A stretch of DNA of 64,000 bases from Coffea arabica (Eukaryota > Streptophyta > Magnoliopsida > Gentianales > Rubiaceae), in assembly GCF_036785885.1 (NCBI RefSeq), contig NC_092317.1, forward strand, positions 5,520,501-5,584,500, written 5' to 3'. Shown here in pieces: positions 1 through 11,783 of the stretch. The position numbers were made by a program, and so were the translations under genes. The stretch's first letter is position 1. The number at the start of each line of letters is the position of its first letter. The notes under the pieces are model-generated. The model did not search any database. It saw only the letters and a program-made list of their open reading frames with translations, and was not told where the DNA came from.

Positions 1-2920
1 TACATAATCCAAATTTGAATTTAAAACTCAAATTTTGCATATATATCGTACATTAGACCGTGACAGTGTATGTAAAATTTACTCTTTTCTTAAATACTAA
101 TTACGTCTCGAGTTACAAAAAGTGTGATTAAGATGGAGTTTCAAGATTTTGTGGCAGTGTTGAAACCTGAAGGAATAAAATAATAGCAGAGGCAAAGCGT
201 AGGGAAAATTTTACATGTACCTACGCGAGGGCTAGGAAAGATTTCTGGAAGGGATTTGGTAGGTGGGCCAACGAGTTTTAAATCAACAAGGGCTGGGCTA
301 CATTAGTCACCAAACTCGGACTCTCCGTACCAAAGGAACAGGCCCAGGCCTTACAAGTGTACCCGGCCTATGTCGAGCCGAATCCAGGTCACCAAGAGAC
401 GACGGGTTTGTCCGTTGGAGGATGGGTATGATATTTGCTTCAACAGCACCAATACATAAACCAAGATAAAATGGCGGTGAAGACAGCAGGTGTAATAAAG
501 AGACATCTCAATTCACAATCCACCTCAGTTGAACCAAACATCTAAAAGAAGAGGAAATGGATTATGTTAAGTTCTTGACACTGAAATGCAAGTCTAGTTC
601 TTAAGATACCTGTAATCAATAAGTCACGGATTCGAGTCATTGAGGGTAAGTACTGTTAATTCTCTTTATATTAAAAAAAAAAAAAAAAAAAGGTCTTGAT
701 GTCAATACAAATTTAAGATCCTAATGATGGAATCAAATTGTAACAAAATAGAAAATACTAACAAATTACAAATCAATGAAAACCGAACTTACCAACAAAT
801 GAATATAATTACGAATTAAGTTTTTAACCACTGTCAATATACTGAATGCTTTACGCTAACAAATGTAAAATGTATGCAACCGACGCAAAAAGTGAATTTC
901 AAATTTAAAATTAAATTACATGATATACATTTACATTGGCTCGTATATACATTGATAGTACATAAAAAAAATGACTCATTAATCAGTAGAAACTTACGTG
1001 TACAGTGAGATCCTAAAATCATAATCTCTAATTTTTTGTACTTCCACCTCATCGTTCTGTCACTAAATTAAAGCTCCAGGATCTATATTATAATCGCTTT
1101 TATAAGAAGTGAAATACTTGATCAAATATCATCCAACAAATGCAACAAATTAATTGCATCTCCAATTCATTAAAGTTGATTGGCATGTGTTTTTAACGTG
1201 TAAAGCTTTCTTTTACGTACCAAGATCTGGCCAAGTATAGGTCTAGGTCGTGTTGGGAAACCCATAACCTTTTGGTCCTTTTCCCTTCCAATTTTCCAAT
1301 TGCTATTTTCTTCAATTTTCCTGCAGGCCGGCACCTGAGAAGATCCTCTGATTGTTGACCTTTTCAAATTAATAATGAATTTTGAGGGTCTCATCTCATA
1401 TATCCACTGGGACAAAAATCTTAGTAGAAAGCACATCCACTAAACCTTAGTGGCCAAGTTAAAGACAAGGGATGATTATTAACAAAAGATTCATGGGAAA
1501 ACTTCAAAATGACAAAAGCACCCTTCAGCTACTATTATGGCCCTTCCTTCCACAAAGATGCAAAGAATAAACTTACCCAACACAGTCCATTAATCCCATC
1601 AAACGTAGAAGCTGTTTTCTATTATATATACCCTACGATTTTGAAACTAATATTTCTAAACAACGAAAACCATGGGTAGCACTTAGTATTTTAACATTTC
1701 TTTTAGAAAGAACAAGTCGTCGGACATGTTTCCAGATGCGTGTGGCTAAGGTTAATTTTGTTCTCTTCTTTTCATTTTTGTTTTTATTATGCTTTTTTTT
1801 TTTTTTTAATTGTCGGATAGCATATTGCTTTTCTTATTGCCTTTAAATTTCTCTTTTCACAAATAAATTAGCAGCTATAATACAAAAATTTTGTACTTTC
1901 AATGCAACGTATTATTATTTTTCTTTCTCTGATAAAACAGCTGCTGCAAGTGTAGAGCCAAAGTGGGCTTCTCACGCAGTCTTAGCACGTGCTGCGTGGA
2001 CCTCTGGCAAAAATTAAGGCCTTGCTTGGATTGCTGTTTTCCATAGAAAAATTTTGTCATTTTCCGTGAACACATTTCCCTATTAGCTTTTTTCCTCACA
2101 TACATCAAATCGTTACAGTAATTTTTCCATGAAAAATGACGGAAAATGCAATCCAAACGGGACCTTAATTTTCTTCCTGATTCTTTGATTAGACAGGGAA
2201 ATTAAAATTTACCTTAGCCTTACAATACTCAGGCCGATATTTAACCATTTAGCAAGCGGTGAAAAAGAGCCTTAATTTGCTCCCAGAATTTTGATTTAGT
2301 TACACTTTGCAATTTATATCAAGTTCCCCTAGCTCTGGTCCTTGATATATTTAAAATACTTTGGTACGCTAGTATTGCTAATTATTAGTAAACGTCGACT
2401 AAACTGAAGGTTAAAGAAAAATCAAATCATATAATTAATGTGATATTGAAATTAATCCAAACTCCAGTACCATTTACTCAAGTTGTTTAGATGTACATAA
2501 TCATAATATTCTTGAAATACAATAATTAACTGGCACCAAGAACCTGAATTAGTCACTACAAAGATCTTCATTACTCTTCCAAATTACAATTTCAGAGTCA
2601 CTTTACTCTTCATTTGGTATTCAAAGCAAAGCCTGCCATGAATAGTATTAATATTCCTTGCAGCAAAATCCTTTTGCTTGTCTGAGCCAAAGGATATTTG
2701 AAACTTGACAAAGGATAAAAGGTTTCTTAAGGACCAGGGGCACAAAAGTCATTTTGAAACTAGAAGATAGGCCATCTTGCCAAACAAGGGAAGTAAGAAA
2801 AGCAATTAAAGAGCTCACCTTTTGAATGTCACTTTGTTTTGCTTTGTCTAGGATAGGATCGTTAGGGACTCAAATCTTATTGTAGTCAAGTAGGAATAAG
2901 CCAATAACCAAATCCAAAAA
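1..2920. other. Intergenic, AT-rich, upstream of the DUF1666 gene
   Basis: No coding gene is supported here. The first 100 bases resemble a dispersed AT-rich repeat seen again near 17040, 36150-36400, 36650 and 51070: a stretch like AATTTGAATTTAAAACTC followed by TGACAGTGTATG. Around 540-691 there is a possible SINE remnant: a box-B-like CGGATTCGAGTC at about 619 followed by a run of about 19 A's at 673-691. No target duplication was found for it, so this is weak. A Tourist-like MITE at 2018-2164 is listed separately. The last few hundred bases are presumably the promoter and 5' leader of the DUF1666 gene; no convincing TATA box was assigned. Confidence 0.5.
2018..2164. mobile_element. Tourist-like MITE (copy A)
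   Basis: This is a short terminal-inverted-repeat element. It opens GGCCTTGCTTGGATTGC and closes GCAATCCAAACGGGACC, and is flanked on both sides by TTAA, which fits the TTA/TAA preference of PIF/Harbinger-derived Tourist MITEs. A second copy in opposite orientation lies at about 17341-17490. By eye the internal 105 bases are about 95% identical, so both moved fairly recently. It has no coding capacity. Confidence 0.75.
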
Positions 2921-5900
2921 ATGCAATGTCCCGGAGAAACCATTGCTGGGTTGTTTTACAATGCCTCAAGCTCCTTCCTACTTCTCTTCATCTTCTTCTA
3001 CGTCACTTCCATTTTGCTTGCTAAACTCTTCAGTTTCCTTGGTGGCAATCTTTTCTTTTCAAGGTACTTAATTATATATATATGTAAATCCTCTTTCCTT
3101 TTTTCCCCTGAATGGACCAACCATTTTTTTTTTCTCTTAACTCTTAACTAATTAATATTGCTGTTCTTGTAGGAATCAGAATGAATTTGAATACGGGGAA
3201 TTTTCTGATGAAGAAGTGGAACAAGAAAATGGATATTTTCATGCAGATTCCATGCAGCAAAGTGGTCCCTTGGAGGCAAATATACTTGATGGTGGTGAAA
3301 CACTAATTTTTATGCAGGACAACAGTGACCATGAAGATCCAACCCGAGTTCCAGGAGAGGAAATTGTGAACCCTGACGAGGAGGCATTCAGCCAAGAGTG
3401 CCACGAAGAAAGCTATAATTCTGAAGAACTGTCTGTTTATAGCTCAGCGGCTTTAGAATCTGTCCATAGTGATGAAGCTGTTGGTGAAGAAGAGATTCCT
3501 CCAGCAAGAGATACTGATTCTTCTTATGCTTATCAGACAAATAAAAATGACCCCACTTCAATAAGGACCTTGAATCAGATGAAAAGTGGCTTGATTATGG
3601 ATAATAAAAATAATAAGGGTAAATTAATTAATTTTGCTAATTAAATTTAGTTATTGTGTTTTGGAGCACTAATTAGTGCTCCGTATTGCTATCTTAGAAA
3701 GACCTGATCGAATTGGCTCTTGTTTGTTTTGCTTTTTCAGCAAAATGTGAAGAGGGAATTGCCAAGGATGAGAAAAAAGATGCCACTTTCACAAGAGATG
3801 AAAATTTTCTGGTGTTTGCACCGTCAAAGAGGGAAAGCAAGAAGCTGCTTCAACCTGAAGGAAAGGATGAGGAAGATATCTTTGGGGACTCATGTACAGT
3901 TGGATCAACTTCTAAGAGTTCTTCAGAATGGAGAAGCTCAAATATTAACTACAGGGACTCGGGTACCGATGATCCATTTTCGTCGTCTTCACGAAGGAGT
4001 TGTCCCAAGTGGGAGTCCTACACGGTGTTCCAAAAATATGATGAAGAAATGCTGTTTCTTGATAGAATCAGTGCTCAGAAACTTCATGAAACAGGTATGT
4101 ATTAGCTATACATACAATTGTCTCCTTCATTCTTTTCTGTATACTGTGGCTAGGGGAGGTGAAATCGGGCAGTTTGGCATACCATTTGGTTCAACTTTGC
4201 TGTTAAAATCCATCTTTTTTAGAACAATTTGTGTCGCCAAATATTGGAAAGTAACTAGCAAAATCACAATACAAATAACTTATCCTGCTCTTGGTTTGAT
4301 GAATTTTTTTTTCTAACAATGTTGAAACAATCAATTTTCAGAATCATTGAAGTCGATACAAGCATGCCCAAGATCAATATCGGACAGGATTGTATATAAG
4401 TTGGCAGCAAAAAATAAAAGCTCATCAGATTTCCGTCGCAACCCATACCATGAGCTGGAGGGTACATATGTAGCACAAATATGTTGGACATGGGAGGCTC
4501 TGAATTGGAATTACAAGTACTTCCAGCGCCTAAGAGCTGCAAGAAGGGAACAAGACCCTGGTTGTCCTGCTTATGTGGCCCAGCAATTTCAGCAATTCTT
4601 GGTGCTTTTACAAAGATATGTTGAGAATGAGCCGTATGAGCATGGAAAGAGACCTGAAATCTATGCCCGGATGAGAAGCTTGGCCCCAAAGTTGCTTCAA
4701 GTTCCAGAATACCGAGGTACTACTAGTCATTTCTAATATTCCCTTGTCCCATCCCATTAACTTTGTGCGTTTTGACCATGAGTACTTACAGAGAAAGTAA
4801 TTGATTTCTCTAACAAATTTATCTGAAATTTTGACAGCAATTCTTCTTTTCAGATAAGTATAAATTCAGGTGCAATGTACGTTTAGAGTTTAGAAACAAA
4901 TTTATATATATAACTAGCAATTTCAGTAAAATGTGTTCTTCTATTTCCATAGTCAGACTCGTGAATTTGTTAAAAAGACCCACCTACATGGTTTGCTTTT
5001 TTCTTTTTTGGTTAAACATGGTTCGGAAAAAGTTTTTCATATCTTGGCCTTTTCTTTTTCTTCTTTTTGGTGGAAAATCTTTCCCATATCTTGGTTGCTG
5101 GGAGAATTACCTAAATGTTCTTAAGCATTAATAAGTATATATAAGCCAATATTTTTCCTTAATTTGTTTGTTTTACAACAAAACCAACCAAACTTAAAAG
5201 TAAATTAATTACTCTAATTACTTGAGGAATATTATTGGTTTCAACTCCAGCAATGTAGAAACTGTATGTGATATATTACTTTTGGCTTATTTTGACCAAT
5301 CAACACATACTATGACCCTTATGATCATAAAGATAAAGATGGACCTACTGGAATTCATGTGTTACCAGCATCTGACTAGTCAAATGCACTATTATGAAAT
5401 GTTGGCAATTAACTTTAAAAAAAAAAAGAGAAAAATTGGTTTGCATGAGCAATTTTGACAAGTCATAATGGGTCATAGTAAGCAGTTCGGAAGTGATATA
5501 GTTGTAATCTTTATAGTATTAAATTCTTGAATTAATTCAGCACTCTCGAGTACTATAGTTAGTAACTTCAAAAAAATTGTTACTCTCCATCCATCATGTA
5601 GATTCTGAGGAGGAGAAAAAGGACGAAGGTTCGGGAGCAAGAATTTCCTCGGATTCATTTCTAATAATCATGGAAGAATCAATTAGGACATTCATGAATT
5701 TCCTCAAAGCAGACAAGGAGAGTCGCTGTCAAGTACTGGCAGCCTTTTTCAGAAGAAACCGAAGAGGCTCAGCTGATGCCACGCTTCTCCTCCTATTAAA
5801 GAAAGTAAATAAAAAGGTTAGCCTGTCTACACTTTTTTTTTTTTTTTTTGCCATCAACGTAATATGTATACAAATATATATTGCAAGATAGAATTTTTTA

Positions 5901-6473
5901 TTAGAATGAGAATAAAATCATTGTGCAAAGAGGATTAGGATCCAGCTCTACACCTATACAACTATATGACATATACAGAAGAATCGAATGACATCTTAAC
6001 GGGTGTCAAGTGGGCACTTGTTGAATGGATTTTTTTTAACTTAATGTAGCAAAAGGTTTTCAAAGGGGCAAACTTTTATTTTCACAATTAAGAATACATT
6101 GTCATACGGTATTAAAAATCTTAATGAGTTGAAGCTTAGGGTTGACTTCCTTCACAAACTCCCTAAGAACTCGTATATGAAAGTAAACGATTTTGTTTTT
6201 CATATCTCCTTGAAAATAAATCTGCAGAAAAAAATGAAGCTCAAAGAGCTCAGGCGGTCTGGAAAGTGCTTGCGGAGAAGAAGATTGAGGCTGGAGGAGG
6301 AGATGGAGATATTAATGGCTTTCATTGACCTGAAAGTGGTGTCAAGGGTTTTGAGAATGAGGGAGCTACATGAGGAGCAGTTGCATTGGTGCGAAAACAA
6401 GATGAGCAAAGTGAGAGTCTCTGATGGGAAACTACAGAGAGATTCTTCACCACTTTTCTTCCCAGCACACTGA
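2921..6473 (+). CDS. DUF1666 family protein, membrane-anchored, six exons
   Basis: The exons by splice signals and frame are 2921-3063, 3173-3618, 3741-4094, 4342-4716, 5602-5816 and 6228-6473. All introns are GT-AG and the joins keep frame, giving 592 residues. The N-terminus has a hydrophobic stretch (SSSFLLLFIFFYVTSILLAK, residues about 16-35) that looks like a membrane anchor. A long acidic, Ser-rich low-complexity region follows. The conserved DUF1666 core lies at about residues 275-440: WESYTVFQKYDEEMLFLDRI, then ICWTWEALNWNYKYFQRLR and a segment ending APKLLQVPEYR. The C-terminus is basic (LRRRRLRLEEEMEIL) and probably coiled-coil. The family is plant-specific and its biochemical role is unknown. 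The start is the first Met before the hydrophobic segment. Recognition rests on the core sequence; exon edges are confident. Confidence 0.88.
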
Positions 6474-9041
6474 TCATGATCACGACTAATCAGACTGACC
6501 CACCATAGACATAGATTGAATTAGGATGAATATTGCTTGATGACTAGATTTTGCATGTGCATGACTTCAAAGTTGAAGCCTTGAAGGAGAATAAGGGAAT
6601 GAATATCCTCTTGGGCTTGGCACCCTTTACCAAAAAAGGAGAAAAGGTTCTGGTACACGTGACATTTAGTTGAAAAACTCGATCAATTCCTCTTCTTTTT
6701 TTTTAATCTTCAAGATTTCTCGTTACACATGGCATACAATTACATTTTTCAGATGAGTTGAGAAAAAAAAAATTTTTTTTTTGAGTGGGTCGAGCTTTTC
6801 ACGTTGATTTAGGTTTTCATTTTGTAAATAGATAAAATTAAAGGGAAAGAAAATAATGATGGAAAAGGGCTTCGCAGCCCCACAGGGATCAAAGTCGCTG
6901 CATGCATGTGGGTGCATGACATGGACATGGAATTGGATTTGAAGATCTGGATTCCATGAAGGATGAGAGGTCGAGCTAAAGCGATTAAAGATGCGGTGGC
7001 TGATTACTGGGTTCGTGTAACGTTGAAAAGTGGATTGTTGAGGCAAAGAGGAGAAAGCAAGGGACATGAAAGACGCAGACAAGTGTAGCTTTAGTTCTCT
7101 TTATCGTCTTTTTTGAATTAGCTAGGGTTTTATCTACATAGAAAGTTGATCGTATTAAGTAGAATTGAAAGGCAAAGCTGCGAAAAATATTCACTGAGGA
7201 ATAAAAAGGCTGTGGCACATGGAACACATCAAGGGATTAGCAGAGCTTAGTGTATTATGGAGGTCCCACTTGTTGTTAAAGCAGGATTATGTAGAAAATA
7301 AAGAATTGAATTAGTACTAGCTACCCATCAGATCTGAAGTTGCATCCAGAAAGCGAAAAGATGTCAAGCTTTGTAGTGATGTTAGGCAAATTGAGGGATG
7401 TACACGTTCTTTAAATAAGTGATTAATCATTTTCAGATGTGGTAATCATGTCTCTTCAAGTCAGCTCTTAACTTTTTCTTTTTCTGCTCAACAGCCAGAT
7501 TTATTTCGTCTTCCAATTTTTCAAATCTTACTTCAGAAATTTTTTTTCTTTTTCTCCTAAAAGATAAACTAGAGGACACAGGGAAATTGTGGAGGGGATT
7601 TCGAACCCTTCTTCTCCTAGCAGGCGGAGGAGGAATTCATCAGACAACAGAATTCTGGCCCAGGATTTTGGCAACAGGCTCCGCAGAGTAGCTCCTCATT
7701 TCAGCCTGCCAGCTATGGGCTTCATAGAAGAGCCCCGTATTTCCAACCAAATTTAATATTACCATCTGCAAACATATAAATATCCTTTCAAATTTAATTT
7801 GTGCTTTTTCATAGAGGTTCTGAAACAATCATGAACTCATGAGTTGGGTTCGGGTAGATATAAGAAAAAGAAATGGTTGAAGAGGGAAGAATAGGCTCTA
7901 AAATGAAAGTTCCTTAACCTTTTTATTTTAAGCACCATATCATTTCATGTGTGGTACAAGCTCAAATGCGTTTAGCGTTAATAAAGCGTCATTTTGGTCC
8001 AAGATTCTGGTCCAAGACATTAACTAAAGAATTATGAACATTCTTGTTTGACTCTCGAACTCTCCCTTTGCACTTTCCTCTCTTAAGATTTAGATCCTGT
8101 TTAATAATTCAATTCGACACTTAAATTTAATGGATTCCAATCTTAACATGTTCATACGTATTTGATTATCAAAATTTGAACATTTAAATTAATTAAGTGG
8201 CACTGAATTTTCTAGACAAAATTCTGTCCCAAAATTAAGTGATAAGCTATTCGTTTATCACTAAATGTGATATACACTCAAATCTATTAGATTTTATAAT
8301 TAACAATTTACTATCTTAATGGATTCAGATTTCAGATTTTAGACTTCAGTTTTATCAAACGCATCCATAGATTTTTCTTTGAAATTAAAAGAAAATCCTA
8401 TAGATTTATTATCATCTCACTGGAAATTTATTTTATATGCCTTTTTTTAAGCAATGCCATAGAGTTTGAGAACTTAATTTGGACTATCAATATTGAAATA
8501 ACCATTGGCCGTGCAGTAGGTGATGCAAAATTAAGTTCCTATCTCATCATATAATCCATTGTCTCGCTATTGATGAAATTCTTAAAATTTAGAGTACACC
8601 ATTGATGCTTGTCGTAAGGGTCGTATATCTCCTTCAAATTGTGACTCACTTTAGGTCAATACATATACATATATATATATAGGTCAATGGATAATGATTG
8701 TTGATTACTAATCTCTTAATAAAATCAATGGTTTTAGAATGAAAATGACAATAATCTAAGACTTCAAAGTTCTTCTCGGTATGTTATAGTCTAACCAATT
8801 TTCATCTCTGTTGTAACATTCTCCTTTTCTTTCTTTCTTTCTTTCCTATGTTTTAATATCAATCGACAACGTTTACATTACTTCTATTCTAATCGAGAAA
8901 TTAAGGGAGTGCCACTAACCACTCTTTAGAAAAAGTAGAGCAAGGGTTTGGTCATGTTTTGCAAGACAAGAAGCTTGCAATAACCATTGGGCTTAGCCCA
9001 TTTGAAGTCACACACGATCTTCCTTCCCTTGTACAGTCGGC
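6474..9041. other. Intergenic region downstream of the DUF1666 gene
   Basis: No gene is supported. At 7540-7640 the minus strand shows a possible SINE 3' part: GGGTTCGAAATCCCC, about 60 bases of body, then an A-rich tail. No target duplication was identified. A short TTTC microsatellite lies at 8829-8847. The rest is AT-rich unique-looking sequence. Confidence 0.4.
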
Positions 9042-9308
9042 TGTCAGGAACAAGAATATTATGTAAAGAAATGCAGAGACACTCTTCAGAGATGAATTAA
9101 ACTGAGAACAGAATTCAGGAGATATTCAGAAAGCAAGAAGAAGAAAGAGATAGAAGAATTAGGTTACTAGTTTGGTTACTGAATTTGTAACTAATCCTTT
9201 TACTTAACATAACTACATCATTTAACCAATGCTGCTGCCAAAAGACTAAAAGGACAACACTTCATTGTCACCAATCATTTAACATATAAATTGTAGTACA
9301 TCCTGACA
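9042..9308. mobile_element. Probable solo LTR of a small LTR retrotransposon
   Basis: The element starts TGTCAGGA and ends TCCTGACA, the TG...CA inverted ends expected of an LTR. It is flanked by near-matching 5-bp sequences (TCGGC and TCCGC). It is 267 bp long, with no primer-binding site or coding sequence after it, so a solo LTR or short derivative is the simplest reading. The family was not determined. The imperfect flanking duplication suggests an old insertion. Confidence 0.45.
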
Positions 9309-10701
9309 TCCGCCCACTTGAATGCTGAGAATGGACTCGCACAGCTTGAATAGAAGAGGATGGCTTTTTCTTCTTCAATTTAAGAACCATACTTTCATCC
9401 CTTATCCTTACCATTTAAGTATATTCACATTATATTTTCTTGCCTTTTCCATATAATATAGGATTACAGTTTTCAAAAGATAAAATTGTATGCTTCGTAT
9501 ATTTCTCAATCACCTTTCTATTTCACATATATCAAATCATTACAGTACATTTTTTTTTTATATAAAAAAATCCAAGAAAAACAACAATTCAAATGGGACA
9601 TACTTTGTGTTCTTTCCTCCAAAACTCACTCGTGCATAAAAGTGAGGTACCATATTGTCTTAAAATGGGATAACAATCCAAATAGGACATACTTGGCGCT
9701 CTTCCTCCAAAGACTAAACTCATTTATGCAGAAAAGCGAGGTGCCATATCGTCTGAAGAGACCAACGGTGGATGGAAAGTGTTAATGGAAGCCACGATCG
9801 AGAAAAGCAAGAAACTCAGAATCATGATTCACATATGGGACCTGGATTATTATTTATATATTTCTTTACGTTTTCTTGAGCAGTCAGAGATCAGGAGGAG
9901 TGCCACTACTGCTTCTGCTTCTTGCTCTTTTATATTTGGTGATAGCGTCAGCAAAAGTAAAGGGGGAGCGGCCTATCCCTCATCTTGTTCCGCTCCACAA
10001 AGTGCGAAAATGACAATACCCTGCATGAATTGGATTTGCCAGTTGCACCCAAGATTCGAACTCATTCATTACCATTTGTCCTTCATGGTTAAATACATAT
10101 ATAAGCAAGCAAGCATTCCCCAGTGTTCCAGTAGCTAATTCTATATACACATAAAATCTTTGACCATAAATGTAAAAAGATCTGATAAGTTTCGTGATGG
10201 ATAATATAGTCCCAATCTTATTGGTGTATCTGTTTACTGTATAATTGTGAGATGAACGAAATGGTTAATTAATCCTGGTATACCACAACCCTTTTTTCTT
10301 TTAAAGCAATGGTAGCACCACCTGATATGAGTACTGTCCAAACTGCATTTTAGCGTACAAGCTAAAGCTTCTTTGAGGCTTGTCAACTTTGATCACAAGT
10401 CTTAGTTTTGTTGATTTAGTCAACTAAAAATGGTCTGTGATTAACTCAAGAAGGACCAAATTCCCAACTTGGTACCTGTTCTTGTTGACTCAACAAGAAT
10501 TTTTTTACTAGCACTCAACCTCACAATCCAGAAGCTATTTTGTTGATGGATGCACACATTAAATTGCTTATTAAACTTTGTACCTTATCGTTTTGGGGAC
10601 CGGAGGTGACGACTAAATCTGATTGATGAATGGAAAGCTTTGAAAGTAGCAGTTTGGTATGGGGCAGTTTCTGTTTTCATCACTCGTGATCCTTTAATTT
10701 A
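9309..10701. other. Intergenic region with a degraded MITE fragment
   Basis: About 9530-9610 holds a degraded relative of the Tourist-like MITE at 2018: CACATATATCAAATCATTACAGTA, shown here only in outline, followed by a sequence like CAATTCAAATGGGAC. No coding gene is supported; open frames here have no recognisable domain. The last nine bases (10693-10701) are the left target duplication of the Mutator-like element. Confidence 0.4.
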
Positions 10702-11774
10702 GGATTATTATTACTTTACCCCTTATACTATATCAATACTATCAGTATACCCCCTAACATTATCTTTTAGTCACTTCACCCCCTTAAGTAATTCAACTCA
10801 ACATGTTAAGAAATTTTAGACAAAAATACCATTTTATTCTATAGTATTACTACATTATTATTACCACTTTATCCCTTTAAATTATAGTGATACAATCACT
10901 TTAATTTCTAACATTATTTTCTAGTCATTTTATCTCATTGTTAATCTAATTAGTATGGTAAAATTTTTTTAAATATATTTACTCTTTTTTATATATACTT
11001 AAAAATAAAAAAGTTGGAATAGTTATTCTTCCTTTTTTTTCACTTTAAGAGATCCAAAAACATAAAAATAAATGGATTTTCCCAAATTTCTTTTTTTTAC
11101 ACTTATTAATACTAGGAAAAGAAAAAGAGATAGGAAAGAATGAGCCAAACAATTAGATTTTGCAAAGAAAGAAAAGTCTAACATTATCGTATTAATTTAA
11201 GATTGTCGGAATTAGAATTGAAATTTGGTGGTAACAGAAAAGTGAAATAATTTTAAAATAATAAAAGTATTTAATTCTTTCTTATTTGTATTTTTTTTAA
11301 AAAAAATTTGAGCTCTCCCTCTCTCTCTATCTCTATCTCTATCTCTCCCCCTCCCCCTCCCCCTCCCCGTTTTTCTATTTTTTTTCAATATTAATAAGAT
11401 TGCCAAGAAGAAAGAGATTAATATTTTAACTTTTTTTCTTGATACTAAAAAGGAGAAAAGCTACTCTAAATTTTTTATTATTTTTATTATACAAAGGGGA
11501 TGGTACTTTCTTCTAAAGTTTTTTAATTTGCTAAATTAATTTAATGGTGGGATAAGTAGTTTAAAAAATTACTCTAAAGAGTAAATTGATAGTGAGACTA
11601 TAGTTTATGGGAATAAAGTGATAATAATTTTAAGAACTAAACATATCTTTGCACTTTAATTAACAAACTCTGTTAAGTTTGACCTCTAGTTTTGGGGGTA
11701 AAGTGACTAAAAGGTAACGTTAAGGAAGAAATTGATAGTAACAACAAACGTTAAGAGATAAAGTAATAATAACC
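10702..11774. mobile_element. Non-autonomous Mutator-like element (MULE/foldback)
   Basis: The element is flanked by a perfect 9-bp direct repeat, TTTAATTTA (10693-10701 and 11775-11783), the hallmark target duplication of Mutator-like elements. The ends are long inverted repeats: the left begins GGATTATTATTACTTTACC and the right, reverse complemented, begins GGTTATTATTACTTTATC. Similarity continues through CTTTTAGTCACTT about 75-85 bases in. Diverged sub-repeats of the same unit recur internally (near 10850-10940 and 11540-11640), giving a foldback structure. There is no transposase. The middle contains a CTCTAT/CCCCTC microsatellite at about 11311-11370. Length is 1073 bp. Confidence 0.8.
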
Positions 11775-11783
11775 TTTAATTTA

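Noticed and set aside
11311-11370. CTCTAT/CCCCTC tract as a regulatory element
   Set aside because: It is a microsatellite in the middle of the Mutator-like element and has no gene near it.
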